Numbered from the stretch's first letter, positions 1 to 8,080 are shown. The stretch is 22,553 bases of DNA from an uncultured Kiloniellales bacterium (GCA_947259625.1 CAMYMY010000058.1:1-22553), one strand, 5' to 3'. Notes: generated by a model not told the origin, from the letters alone. A program made the numbers and translations.

Positions 1-47
1 TTGTCGGCCGGCCCCGAGCCGTCCGTGGGAACCAGAATCTTCTCCAT
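1..47 (-). CDS. Universal stress protein (UspA family), N-terminal fragment
   Basis: Reading minus from the ATG at 47 gives MEKILVPTDGSGPAD before the window ends. The ILVPTDGS start is the first beta strand and loop of the UspA fold, where the Asp of this motif contacts nucleotide in ATP-binding members. A purine-rich GGAAGG lies about 8 bases before the ATG on the minus strand, which supports this start. Only about 15 residues are visible, so length, domain number and ATP-binding motif cannot be judged. The family consists of cytoplasmic stress proteins, often induced by low oxygen or growth arrest. The palindrome upstream at 117-130 fits that role. The start is assigned from the motif and the ribosome site. 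Confidence 0.72.
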   Translation of the reverse strand, partial: MEKILVPTDGSGPAD

Positions 48-102
48 TGTGACCGCCTTCCTGCCCCTGCCCCCCGCATGACTTTACTTCGCTACCAGGG
101 CG

Positions 103-130
103 AGGGTATCGGTTCATTGACTTGTGTCAA
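103..130 (-). promoter_or_regulatory. Putative FNR/FixK-type box and promoter of the usp gene
   Basis: TTGAC (117-121), four bases TTGT, then GTCAA (126-130) is a perfect inverted repeat. It matches the FNR/FnrL/FixK consensus TTGAY-N4-RTCAA. The only gene start downstream is the stress protein on minus; on the other side is the 3' end of the MarR-like gene. On minus, TTGACA (130-125) could also act as a -35, with TACCCT (108-103) 16 bases further as a weak -10. If the regulator activates from about -41.5, transcription would instead start near 82. Binding is inferred from the consensus only. Confidence 0.45.
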
Positions 131-154
131 ATTCGGCCCGGTACCGGGGGCCGA

Positions 155-691
155 TTACAGCGACGCCGCCGCCCGGGCGGCCTGGTCGTAGAGGCCGGAG
201 AGGGCGCGCAGCAGGTCGGCGGCCGCGCCGACCTGCTGGTTGAGCTGGTCGCGCCGGCCGCCCGAGAAGGCCTCGTAGGCGGCGGTCAGGCAGGCCTCGC
301 GCACCTGACGGTAGCGCTCGCAGGCGGCGCGTCCGGCCGGGCTGGCGGCATAGAAGGTCTCCTTGCCGCTCTTGGCCGCGCTCACCAGGCCCAGGCGCAG
401 CAGCTTCTTGAGGGCGTAGGTGACGGTATGGGAGTCCTCCACGTTCAGCACGAAACAGATATCCGCCAGCTTCTTGTCGCGCCCGCGGTGATTGACCGAA
501 TGCAGCACCAGCACGTCGAGCGGCCCCAGATCGCCCTCGCCGGCCGCCGCCATGCAGCGCACGATCCAGCGCTCGAAGGCGTTGCCCGCGATGATCAGGC
601 CGAACTCGAGCTCGCTCAGCTCGGCCGCCCGTTCCGAGACCAAATGGGCCGAGGATACGATCGCCCGGCCGCGCTTGTCGTCGCCGCTCAT
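155..691 (-). CDS. Winged-helix (MarR-like) transcriptional regulator
   Basis: This 178-residue protein starts with MSGDDKRGRAIVSS. The middle part (about residues 55-130) reads as a winged helix: a helix with GPLDVLVLHSV, a short helix with KKLADICFVLNV, a recognition helix region with DSHTVTYALKKLLRLGLV, and a wing with KSGKETFYAASPAG. This pattern resembles the HTH_27/MarR-like group. The C-terminal helices probably dimerise. The ATG (689-691) overlaps the stop of the hydantoinase gene (688-690) in an ATGA arrangement, so the two are almost certainly co-transcribed and translationally coupled. It may regulate its own operon through the AT-rich palindromes at 4363-4403. No ligand can be read from the sequence, and the link to the operator is inference. 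Confidence 0.8.
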   Translation of the reverse strand: MSGDDKRGRAIVSSAHLVSERAAELSELEFGLIIAGNAFERWIVRCMAAAGEGDLGPLDVLVLHSVNHRGRDKKLADICFVLNVEDSHTVTYALKKLLRLGLVSAAKSGKETFYAASPAGRAACERYRQVREACLTAAYEAFSGGRRDQLNQQVGAAADLLRALSGLYDQAARAAASL

Positions 692-3600
692 GTTCCGCCC
701 TCCGAAGCCGGCGCGCCGTAGCCGCCCCCGCCCGGGGTTTCGACCACGAAGACGTCGCCCGCGCCCATTTCGGCCGTGTCGGTGCCCGTGAGATCCTCGC
801 GCGTGCCGTCGGCCCGCTCCACCCAGTTGCGGCCGAGCGCACCAGGCCTGCCCCCGGCCACGCCGAAAGGCGCGACCTTGCGGTGACTGGACAGGATCGC
901 AGCGGTCATGGGCTCGAGGAACCGGAGCCGCCGGCGCGCCCCGTCGCCGCCCCGATGCCCGCCCCGGTGCCCGCCCTCGCCGCCCGAACCCTTGCGGATC
1001 TCGAAGCTCTCGAGCAGCACCGGGAAGCGCCACTCGAGCACTTCGGGGTCGGTCAGGCGCGAGTTGGTCATATGCGTGTGGACTGCGTCCGTGCCGTCGA
1101 AGTCCGGCCCGGCGCCCGAGCCGCCGCAGATCGTCTCGTAGTACTGATAGCGATCGTTGCCGAAGGTCAGGTTGTTCATCGTGCCCTGGGCGCCCGCCAG
1201 CACGCCGAGCGCGCCATACAGCGTGTCGGTGATGATCTGGCTGGTCTCGACATTGCCGGCGACCACCGCGGCCGGATAGCGCGGGTTGAGCATGCAGCCT
1301 TCGGGAATGATGATCTCGAGCGGCTTGAGGCAGCCCTCGTTCATCGGGATCACGTCGTCGACCAACGTGCGGAACACATAAAGCACCGCGGCCCTGCAGA
1401 CCGCGGAGGGGGCGTTGAAGTTGTTCGGCTGTTGCACGGAGGTGCCGCCGAAATCCACCACCGCGCTGCGCGCCGACTTGTCGATGCGGATCGACACCGA
1501 CACCTCCGCGCCGCTGTCGAGGGCATAGGTGAAGCTGCCGTCCTTGAGCACGTCGAGCACCCGGCGCACCTGCTCCTCGGCGTTGTCTTGTACGTGTCCC
1601 ATATACGCGTGGACCACGTCCAGGCCGAAGTGCGCGATCATGCGCCGCAGCTCCTGCACGCCTTTCTCGTTGGCGGCGATCTGCGCCTTGAGGTCGGCCA
1701 GGTTCTGGGCCGGGTTGCGCGCCGGATAAGGACCGGACGCCAAGAGATCAAGGATCTCACGTTCCCGAAAACGGCCCTTGTCGATCAGCACGAAGTTGTC
1801 GATCAGGACGCCCTCCTCCTCGACCGTCGTGCTGTGCGGCGGCATGGACCCGGGCGTGATGCCGCCGATGTCCGCGTGGTGGCCGCGGCTCGCCACGAAG
1901 AACAGGATGCCCTCGCCGGCCGCGTCGAAGACCGGCGTGATCACGGTGATGTCCGGCAGGTGGGTGCCGCCGTTGTAGGGCGCGTTCAATACGTACACGT
2001 CGCCCGGGGCCATGGTCCCGGCCCGCTCGCGGATCACCGTACGGATGCTTTCGCTCATAGAGCCCAGGTGCACGGGCATGTGCGGCGCATTGGCGACCAA
2101 ATGGCCCTCGGGCGTGAAGATCGCGCAGGAAAAGTCGAGCCTTTCCTTGATGTTGACCGAATAGGCCGTGTTCTCCAAGGTCGAGCCCATCTGCTCGGCG
2201 ATCGACATGAACAGGTTGTTGAAGATCTCGAGCATGACCGGGTCGACCTCGGTGCCGACGGCGGCCGTACGTTCCAGAGGCACGAAGCGCGTCAATACCA
2301 GATGATTGCGCGCGGTCAACTCCCCACGCCAGCCGGGTTCGATCACCGTCGTGCTCGTTGGCTCGATCACGATCGCCGGGCCGTCGATCCTGTCGCCGGG
2401 CAGAAGGTCGGCACGGTCGAGGACCGGCGTGTCCCGCCAGCGGCCCGAAACGTACATGCGTACAGTGGCGCGGGGCGAGAGCGGCTGGCTGCGCGGCGCG
2501 GCCTCCAGCGGCCGATCCTCCACGGTGTCGGTCCCGCCGATCACCTCGGCGGAGACCGCCTCGACCGTCAGGCTCTTGCCGGCCATGACGAAGCCGTAGC
2601 GCTGCTCGTGCTGCGCCTCGAAACCGGCGACCACCTGCTCCAGCGGGCCGAAATCGACTTCCATGGCGGTATCCGTGCCCTCGTAGCGCAGATGCAGCTT
2701 GCGGACCACGCCGAGCCGCTCTTCGGCGATGCCCTGGGCGCGCATCTCGGCCCGGCCCGCCTCGGCCATCTCTTCCAGCCCCGCGGCCAGTTCGTCCATC
2801 ACGCTGGCTTCCAGGCGGCTTTCTACCGCGCGTTCGCGCAGCGTCCGCAGGTCCGCCAACCCCATGCCGTAGGCCGAAAGCACGCCGGCGAAGGGATGCA
2901 GGAAGATTCGAGTCATGCCCAGCGTGTCGGCGATGTCGCAGGCGTGCTGGCCGCCGGCCCCGCCGAAGCAACAGAGCGTGTACTCCGTCACGTCGTAGCC
3001 GCGCTGGGTCGAGATCTTCTTGATCGCGTTGGCCATGTTCTCGATGGCGATCCGGCGGAACCCCTCGGCGACCTCCTCGGGTGTGCGTGTGTCGCCCGCC
3101 GTGGTCTGGATCTCCCGGGCCAGTGTGGCAAACTTATCACGCACGGTACCGGCGTCGAGAGGCTCGTCGCCGCCCGGCCCGAACACACGGGGGAAGAAGT
3201 CCGGCACGACGCGGCCCAGCATGACGTTGGCGTCGGTCACCGCCAAGGGCCCGCCGCGCCGATAGCACGCCGGCCCCGGATTGGCGCCGGCCGAATCCGG
3301 CCCGACCCGGTAGCGCGCACCGTCGAAATGCAGGATCGAACCGCCGCCCGCAGCCACGGTGTGGATCCGCATCATCGGCGCGCGCATACGTACACCTGCG
3401 ACCTGGGTCTCGAAGGCACGCTCGTACGCGCCGTCGTAATGCGCCACGTCGGTCGAGGTGCCGCCCATGTCGAAGGTAATGATCCTATCGAAGCCGCCCA
3501 TGGCAGACGTACGTACGGCACCGACGATGCCGCCGGCCGGGCCGGACAGGATCGAGTCCTTGCCCTGAAAGCGCCGGGCGTCGGTCAGTCCGCCGTTGGA

Positions 3601-4347
3601 CTGCATGAACATCAGGCGCGTATCGCCCAGCTGGCCGGCCACCTGATCCACGTAACGCCGCAGGATCGGCGAGAGGTAGGCGTCGACCACGGTGGTGTCG
3701 CCGCGCGAAACCAGTTTCATGAGCGGGCTGACCTCGTGGCTGACTGAAACCTGGGTGAAGCCGAGATCGCGTGCCAGGGCCGCCACCCGGCGCTCGTGCG
3801 CGGGATAGCGGTAGCCGTGCATGAAGACGACCGCCGCCGAGCGGATGCCGGCCTCGAAGGCCGCCTCCAGGTCCCGCCGCGCGGCCTCCAGGTCGGGCGC
3901 CTCCAGCACTTCGCCCCCGGCGCCCACGCGCTCGCGCACCTCGACCACGCGCTCGTAGAGGAGCTCCGGCAATTCGATCCGGCGGACGAAGAGTTCGGGC
4001 CGGTTCTGATAGGCGATCCGGAGCGCGTCGCGGAACCCCCTGGTGACGACGAGCACAGTCCGCTCGCCCTTGCGCTCGAGCAGCGCGTTGGTCGCCACCG
4101 TGGTGCCCATCTTGACAGCCTCGGCGGCGCCGGCTGGAATCATGGCATCTCCTGCCAGGCCCAGCAGCTCGCGGATGCCCTGGAGCGCCGCGTCCGGGTA
4201 GCGCTCGGGGTTCTCCGAGAGCAGCTTGTGGGTGACCAGACCGCCGTCCGGCCGCCGGGCCACCACGTCGGTGAAGGTGCCGCCCCGGTCGACCCAGAAC
4301 TGCCAGCCGCCGCCGAAACTCCCTGACGCTCCGAATTCTTCCAGCAT
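688..4347 (-). CDS. Fused HyuA/HyuB hydantoinase / 5-oxoprolinase family protein
   Basis: This 1219-residue protein fuses the two subunits of the ATP-dependent hydantoinase/5-oxoprolinase family. The HyuA part spans about residues 15-690: DRGGTFTD at 20-27 is the first phosphate-binding loop and FDMGGTSTD at 292-300 the second, with an AAGGGSILHFDG region and CCFGGAGGQHACDIA between the domains. The HyuB part runs from DPVMLEIFNN (residue 702) to the end, with GGTHLPDITVITPVF, RGHHADIGGITPGSMP and HMTN at 1092-1095. The length fits single-chain 5-oxoprolinases; many bacterial relatives are split into two genes. Likely reaction: ATP-driven opening of 5-oxoproline, a hydantoin or a related cyclic amide in the cytoplasm. 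Substrate cannot be decided, and acetophenone-carboxylase-like relatives also exist. ATG 4347 was chosen over an in-frame TTG at 4359. GGHR is duplicated in tandem near the C terminus. Confidence 0.92.
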   Translation of the reverse strand: MLEEFGASGSFGGGWQFWVDRGGTFTDVVARRPDGGLVTHKLLSENPERYPDAALQGIRELLGLAGDAMIPAGAAEAVKMGTTVATNALLERKGERTVLVVTRGFRDALRIAYQNRPELFVRRIELPELLYERVVEVRERVGAGGEVLEAPDLEAARRDLEAAFEAGIRSAAVVFMHGYRYPAHERRVAALARDLGFTQVSVSHEVSPLMKLVSRGDTTVVDAYLSPILRRYVDQVAGQLGDTRLMFMQSNGGLTDARRFQGKDSILSGPAGGIVGAVRTSAMGGFDRIITFDMGGTSTDVAHYDGAYERAFETQVAGVRMRAPMMRIHTVAAGGGSILHFDGARYRVGPDSAGANPGPACYRRGGPLAVTDANVMLGRVVPDFFPRVFGPGGDEPLDAGTVRDKFATLAREIQTTAGDTRTPEEVAEGFRRIAIENMANAIKKISTQRGYDVTEYTLCCFGGAGGQHACDIADTLGMTRIFLHPFAGVLSAYGMGLADLRTLRERAVESRLEASVMDELAAGLEEMAEAGRAEMRAQGIAEERLGVVRKLHLRYEGTDTAMEVDFGPLEQVVAGFEAQHEQRYGFVMAGKSLTVEAVSAEVIGGTDTVEDRPLEAAPRSQPLSPRATVRMYVSGRWRDTPVLDRADLLPGDRIDGPAIVIEPTSTTVIEPGWRGELTARNHLVLTRFVPLERTAAVGTEVDPVMLEIFNNLFMSIAEQMGSTLENTAYSVNIKERLDFSCAIFTPEGHLVANAPHMPVHLGSMSESIRTVIRERAGTMAPGDVYVLNAPYNGGTHLPDITVITPVFDAAGEGILFFVASRGHHADIGGITPGSMPPHSTTVEEEGVLIDNFVLIDKGRFREREILDLLASGPYPARNPAQNLADLKAQIAANEKGVQELRRMIAHFGLDVVHAYMGHVQDNAEEQVRRVLDVLKDGSFTYALDSGAEVSVSIRIDKSARSAVVDFGGTSVQQPNNFNAPSAVCRAAVLYVFRTLVDDVIPMNEGCLKPLEIIIPEGCMLNPRYPAAVVAGNVETSQIITDTLYGALGVLAGAQGTMNNLTFGNDRYQYYETICGGSGAGPDFDGTDAVHTHMTNSRLTDPEVLEWRFPVLLESFEIRKGSGGEGGHRGGHRGGDGARRRLRFLEPMTAAILSSHRKVAPFGVAGGRPGALGRNWVERADGTREDLTGTDTAEMGAGDVFVVETPGGGGYGAPASEGGT

Positions 4348-4362
4348 CTCCGCCCCCAACCC

Positions 4363-4416
4363 TATCGTTTATCGATACGAAGGTAGTTTATTGATAAATT
4401 ATCTGCATTTTGTCAA
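4363..4416 (-). promoter_or_regulatory. Promoter and palindromic operator boxes upstream of the hydantoinase gene
   Basis: This AT-rich stretch stands out in GC-rich DNA. GTTTATCGATA (4367-4377) and GTTTATTGATA (4386-4396) are direct repeats matching at 10 of 11 positions, set 19 bases apart, about two helical turns. Each lies in a palindrome: TATCG-N5-CGATA (4363-4377), TTTAT-TG-ATAAA (4387-4398) and GATAA-A-TTATC (4393-4403). On minus, a perfect TTGACA (4416-4411) is followed 17 bases later by CAATAA (4393-4388), a weak -10 that falls inside the second box. A regulator bound here should repress the hydantoinase operon. The downstream MarR-like protein is the obvious candidate, but this is inferred. 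The divergent DUF1186 gene may share the region. Confidence 0.5.
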
Positions 4417-4508
4417 TGAATTCCAGCAGCGCGACCACCTCTTTCGATTGCGCCTCAGCAGCGAATCGGTGCATTTCTTCAACGGCTGTTCATCGAGGAT
4501 CAACGATC

Positions 4509-5426
4509 ATGGCCATTGCCGACGCTCTCGACTTCGACGTTGATGAAGTCCTGTTCGATCTTGCCGAACATGACGGCTTTCCGCGAAAGGCCCTGGAGTG
4601 GGCCATCGCAAACCGGGAGGCCGTAACGCCGGGCTTGCTGGAAACGGTCGAAGCCTACGTGAACGGGCCCGACCTCGACGGCGACGACGGGGACGCCATC
4701 TTCTTCATCGTCCACCTTTTGGCCCAGTTTCGCGAAAAGAGGGCCTATCGGCCCTTGATGCGGCTTTTCTCGCTCGATTCGGCCCGGCTCTACCGCATCC
4801 TGGGCGATGTCACGACGGAGACGCTGCCGAGCATCGCGATCAGCGTCTTCGACGGCGATCCCAGACCCATTCAGGAGGTCATCGAAAACGCCGACTCCGA
4901 CGACTACGTCAGATCGGGCCTCTTCGAGGCCCTGGCCTTCCTGGTCAAGGAGGGCAAGATCGATCTCGAGGAATTCAAAAAGTACCTGCTTCGGGCCTAT
5001 GCCGACTTGCGGCCCCAAGGAGAGAGCCATGTCTGGGTCGGCTGGCAGAGCGCGATATCGATGCTCGGCCTGACCGGGTTTACCGAGCTCGTCCGCAAGG
5101 CCTTCGCGTCGGGAATGATCCATCCTGGAATCATGCGGTTCCACCACTTTCAGGGGGATGTGCGGGCGGCTGCTAGGGACCCGGAGAGCTATAAGGTTTC
5201 GGCATGTGTGCCGCTCGGATACCTCGACGATGCGATCGGCGAAATGGAATCCTGGGCGGCATTCTCGGACGCGCCATCGGATCGCCTCGAACGCGAGCCC
5301 TGGGAACCGGCCATTTCGGATTTTCTGACGGACGAGCCCTACGTCAATCCGATTCGCGACGTGGGCCGAAACGACCCTTGCCCCTGCGGCAGCGGCAGGA
5401 AATTCAAGAAGTGCTGTCTTCAGTGA
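4509..5426 (+). CDS. DUF1186 family protein with C-terminal SEC-C zinc motif
   Basis: This 305-residue soluble protein matches the DUF1186 pattern: an alpha-helical, repeat-like body followed by a SEC-C metal site. The SEC-C motif is plain at the C terminus: RNDPCPCGSGRKFKKCC, with cysteines at 291, 293, 302 and 303, expected to bind one zinc as in the SecA tail. SEC-C modules mediate protein or ribosome contacts. The function of DUF1186 proteins is unknown, and none is claimed here. The ATG at 4509 was preferred over an upstream TTG (4410) because GAGG at 4495-4498 precedes it at good spacing and the extra 33 residues look non-native. The gene stands alone and converges on the TPR gene. Two sampled 60-base stretches (4561, 4861) are about 60-63% GC, lower than the dcw genes appear, a weak hint of separate origin. 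Confidence 0.85.
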   Translation: MAIADALDFDVDEVLFDLAEHDGFPRKALEWAIANREAVTPGLLETVEAYVNGPDLDGDDGDAIFFIVHLLAQFREKRAYRPLMRLFSLDSARLYRILGDVTTETLPSIAISVFDGDPRPIQEVIENADSDDYVRSGLFEALAFLVKEGKIDLEEFKKYLLRAYADLRPQGESHVWVGWQSAISMLGLTGFTELVRKAFASGMIHPGIMRFHHFQGDVRAAARDPESYKVSACVPLGYLDDAIGEMESWAAFSDAPSDRLEREPWEPAISDFLTDEPYVNPIRDVGRNDPCPCGSGRKFKKCCLQ

Positions 5427-5486
5427 CACTTGGTCTGTACGACAATCGAGACTACTCGACGCCGGGTTGAACGAGCACAGGCCGGC

Positions 5487-6227
5487 TCACTCTTCCAGGT
5501 TTCGGCGCGCGACCTCGTACCAGTCCCGCTGGCTTCGGAAATATGTCTTGCTCGCCCGTTCGACCGATTTCACGACCTCGCGGAAGATCGCCTTGGCCTC
5601 GTCGACCCGGCCGGTCTTCTGGAGCAACAGGGCGTATCGGCAGCGCGCTTCCTCGCCGGCGAAGTAGCCCGTGACGGCCTCGTATTCGTAGATCGCACGC
5701 TCGACGTTGCCCTGGCCTTCCAAGGCACGCCCATAGAGCAGGTGGCCTTCGGGCGATCTGAGATCGGGGTGGGCAGCGCGCAGTTGGTCCAGGGTCTCGC
5801 AGGTGCCGGCAAAATCCTTCGTGCCGAACCGGGCCCGGGCCAACGCGAGCATAAGCGCCGGGTCGTCCTCATGGACCCCGGTCAGGCAGCTCTCGAGAAG
5901 CCGAACGGCATCGCCATAGCGCTCCCGGCGCAGGCATTCCTTGGCCAGGGCCAGTTTGTTCTCGACGCTCTCTACCCGGTCGAGGTTGTCGACCAGTTCG
6001 CGAAAGTCCCTGTCCGGATCGACGACCGCGCCGACATCCCTCACCGCCTGCTTCGCGGCCCGGCTGTGGCGCAGGTCCGGCAGAATCTCGACGAGGAAGT
6101 AGGCGGCACTGCCCGCCAGCGGCAGCAGCACGATGAGATAGAGCCACATCATGGGCCGGCCGGTTCTGACCACATGAACCGCGCAGAGGACCTGCAGGCC
6201 GACGGTGACAAGGAAGATGATGGGCAT
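5487..6227 (-). CDS. Membrane-anchored TPR protein with PLDc_N-like N-terminus
   Basis: This 246-residue protein has two hydrophobic segments (about residues 2-19 and 26-47). The pattern, with MMWLYLIVLLPLAGSAAYF, resembles the N-terminal membrane module of cardiolipin-synthase-like proteins (PLDc_N). A helical tetratricopeptide region follows (about 80-235): KLALAKECLRRERYGDAVRLL, PALMLALARARFGTKDFAGT, HLLYGRALEGQGNVERAIYEY and RCRYALLLQKTGRVDEAKAIF are successive TPR-like pairs. It is probably an inner-membrane scaffold with a cytoplasmic TPR domain; no partner can be named. ATG 6227 was chosen because GGAG lies about 9 bases upstream; an in-frame GTG at 6251 would add eight polar residues before the membrane segment. 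No catalytic motif is present, so the PLDc_N resemblance does not imply a lipase. Confidence 0.78.
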   Translation of the reverse strand: MPIIFLVTVGLQVLCAVHVVRTGRPMMWLYLIVLLPLAGSAAYFLVEILPDLRHSRAAKQAVRDVGAVVDPDRDFRELVDNLDRVESVENKLALAKECLRRERYGDAVRLLESCLTGVHEDDPALMLALARARFGTKDFAGTCETLDQLRAAHPDLRSPEGHLLYGRALEGQGNVERAIYEYEAVTGYFAGEEARCRYALLLQKTGRVDEAKAIFREVVKSVERASKTYFRSQRDWYEVARRNLEE

Positions 6228-6498
6228 GGGTCTGGACTCCCGCGCTCGCACCGAGGCCCGACAGGCCGCATGTTCTTAGGCGAAGTTGCAACACGCCCAG
6301 CGATAGCACGTTCTTGGTTAAGATACGGACAACGGACCCGTTCGTGGCAGCCACCCGGGGCCGCCGGGCAAAGCCGCATCCTTGCCTGCCCCGGCAGTAA
6401 CCCCATATGGAATACTCGCGGCCCGACCCATAGCGACAGATCGGTGTCACAGGGACGCGTTTACCCCGCGTCAGTCCCGGAGTGGTAAGCTACGGCCC

Positions 6499-7254
6499 AT
6501 GGCGATCGTGACGAAGCTTCTGCTGATCACCCTGCTGGTCCTGCTGGCCGGCCCGGTCGTGGCGGCCCTCACCGGCATGGCCAATCTCCGTGGCGACTGG
6601 CGCACCGCCAGCCGGGACAGCGCCGGGATCGCGCCCGATCCGGCCAAACTGCGCGAGCCCCTGGTGCAGGTCTACGGCGCGCGCGCCTTCGGCTGGCGCG
6701 GCGCCTTGGCCGTTCATACCTGGATCGCGGTCAAGCGCCGGAACGCCGAGGCCTACACGATCTACGAAGTGATCGGCTGGCGCCATTGGCACGGGCAGAA
6801 CCCGCTCGTCGAGCGCCGCGACCGCCACCCGGACCGGCGGTGGTACGGCGCCCGGCCCGAGGTCTACCTGGAGCGGCGCGGCGAGGGGGTCGAGGCCGTG
6901 ATCGACCGAATCGAGGCAGCGGTCGCCGGCTATCCCTTCCAGGGCGTCTACCGCACCTGGCCGGGCCCCAACTCAAATACTTTCACGGCCTATGTCGGCC
7001 GGGCGGTGCCCGACCTGCGCCTCGACCTGCCGCCGACTGCCATCGGCAAGGACTATCTAGGCGATACCACCTTCGCCGGCCCCAGTCCCAGCGGCACCGG
7101 GTACCAGGTCTCTCTGTTCGGCGCCCTGGGCCTTCTGGCCGCGGTGGAGGAGGGGCTCGAGATCAACCTGTTGGGCCTGACCCTGGGCATCGACCCCTTC
7201 GACCTGGCCCTCAAGCTGCCGGGCATCGGACGCCTAGCGCCCGGCGCCAGCTAG
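6499..7254 (+). CDS. DUF3750 domain membrane protein
   Basis: This 251-residue protein begins with one clear membrane segment or signal anchor (about residues 5-24, LLLITLLVLLAGPVVAALTG). The body carries features typical of DUF3750: VQVYGARAFGWRGALAVHTWIAVK, a YEVIGWRHWHGQNPL stretch, RWYGARPEVYL, YRTWPGPNSNTFTAYVGR and PPTAIGKDYLG. Invariant-looking Asn, His, Trp and Tyr residues hint at an enzymatic or binding role, but the family function is unknown. It probably sits in the periplasm tethered to the inner membrane. The ATG at 6499 was chosen because it starts directly before the hydrophobic segment; the ribosome site is poor (GGAG about 16 bases upstream). A GC-rich hairpin follows the stop, with djlA next on the same strand. 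Confidence 0.82.
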   Translation: MAIVTKLLLITLLVLLAGPVVAALTGMANLRGDWRTASRDSAGIAPDPAKLREPLVQVYGARAFGWRGALAVHTWIAVKRRNAEAYTIYEVIGWRHWHGQNPLVERRDRHPDRRWYGARPEVYLERRGEGVEAVIDRIEAAVAGYPFQGVYRTWPGPNSNTFTAYVGRAVPDLRLDLPPTAIGKDYLGDTTFAGPSPSGTGYQVSLFGALGLLAAVEEGLEINLLGLTLGIDPFDLALKLPGIGRLAPGAS

Positions 7255-7262
7255 ACCGGGGA

Positions 7263-7284
7263 CCGGCGGCGCACTTGCCGCCGG
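7263..7284 (+). terminator. GC-rich hairpin between the DUF3750 gene and djlA
   Basis: CCGGCGGC (7263-7270), a six-base loop GCACTT and GCCGCCGG (7277-7284) form a perfect 8-bp stem nine bases after the DUF3750 stop codon. No T-tract follows, so it is either a weak or Rho-assisted terminator or an mRNA-stabilising hairpin separating the two genes. Confidence 0.35.
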
Positions 7285-7342
7285 CGCGGCGACGTGAAAT
7301 AAGCGGGGACAACCAAGGGTTCTATTCCACCAGGCGCATGAC

Positions 7343-8077
7343 ATGAGCATTTGGGGCAAAGTCGTCGGCGGCGCGGCCGGTTTCGCGCTCGGCGGGCCGC
7401 TGGGCGCGCTCCTTGGCGGCTTGGCCGGCCACGCGGTCGACAAGATGCGCGAAAGCACGCAAGGCCAGGAACCCGACGACGCCACAAAGAAAGTCGCCTT
7501 CACCATCGGGGTGATCGTCCTCGGCGCCAAGATGGCCAAGGCCGACGGCGTGGTGACCCGCGACGAGATCGGCGCCTTCAAGGAAGTCTTCCGCATTCCG
7601 CGGGAGGAGATGAAGAACGTCGGGCGGCTGTTCGACCAGGCCCGCAAGGACGTCCGCGGCTTCGAGCCCTATGCGCGCCAGCTCGGCCGTATGTTCCGGG
7701 ACAATCCGGCGGTCCTGGAAGAGCTGCTCGAGGGTCTGTTCCACATCGCCCGGGCCGACGGCAAGGTTACCGCCGACGAGCTGGACTACCTCCACCAACT
7801 GGCCCGAATCTTCGGCCTGGACCCGGAGCGCTGGGAACGCCTGCGCGCCGAGAACCTCGAACCGGGCGATGGCGATCCTTACGGCGTTCTGGGCGTGCCG
7901 CGGGACGCCAGCGATGCCGAGATCAAGGCCGCGCACCGCAAGCTCGTGCTCGAAAATCACCCGGACAAGCTGGTCGCACAAGGCATGCCGCCGGAGTTCG
8001 TCGAGTTGGCCAACGAAAGGTTGGCGACGATCAACGCCGCCCATGACCAGATCCGCAAAGCGCGCGGCCTCGACTGA
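7343..8077 (+). CDS. djlA: DjlA-like co-chaperone (TerB-like domain plus J domain)
   Basis: This 244-residue protein starts with WGKVVGGAAGFALGGPLGAL and HAVDK, closely following the single glycine-rich membrane helix of E. coli DjlA (WGKIIG...GHMFDK). Residues about 50-165 form a TerB-like helical domain with two acidic repeats (MAKADGVVTRDEI and IARADGKVTADEL). A C-terminal J domain (about 178-244) follows, with DPYGVLGVPRDASDAEIK and the essential HPD at 206-208. It should sit in the inner membrane with the J domain in the cytoplasm, stimulating DnaK ATPase. DjlA in enterobacteria is linked to envelope stress and capsule control; the role here is unknown. The start has only a weak ribosome site but matches the family N-terminus exactly. 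The stop is three bases before the uup start. Confidence 0.9.
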   Translation: MSIWGKVVGGAAGFALGGPLGALLGGLAGHAVDKMRESTQGQEPDDATKKVAFTIGVIVLGAKMAKADGVVTRDEIGAFKEVFRIPREEMKNVGRLFDQARKDVRGFEPYARQLGRMFRDNPAVLEELLEGLFHIARADGKVTADELDYLHQLARIFGLDPERWERLRAENLEPGDGDPYGVLGVPRDASDAEIKAAHRKLVLENHPDKLVAQGMPPEFVELANERLATINAAHDQIRKARGLD

Positions 8078-8080
8078 CCC

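Noticed and set aside
883..3747. A 954-codon open frame on plus, opposite the hydantoinase gene
   Set aside because: It is antisense to a gene with clear family motifs. Its product is rich in Arg, His and Ala with no recognisable domain, as expected from the mirror of GC-rich codons.
5446..5459. TCGAG-ACTA-CTCGA hairpin between the convergent DUF1186 and TPR genes
   Set aside because: Only a 5-bp stem and no T-run on either strand; too weak to call a terminator.
6435..6480. Inverted repeat GACGCG/CGCGTC upstream of the DUF3750 gene
   Set aside because: A six-base GC palindrome is common by chance in such DNA, and no promoter elements line up with it convincingly.
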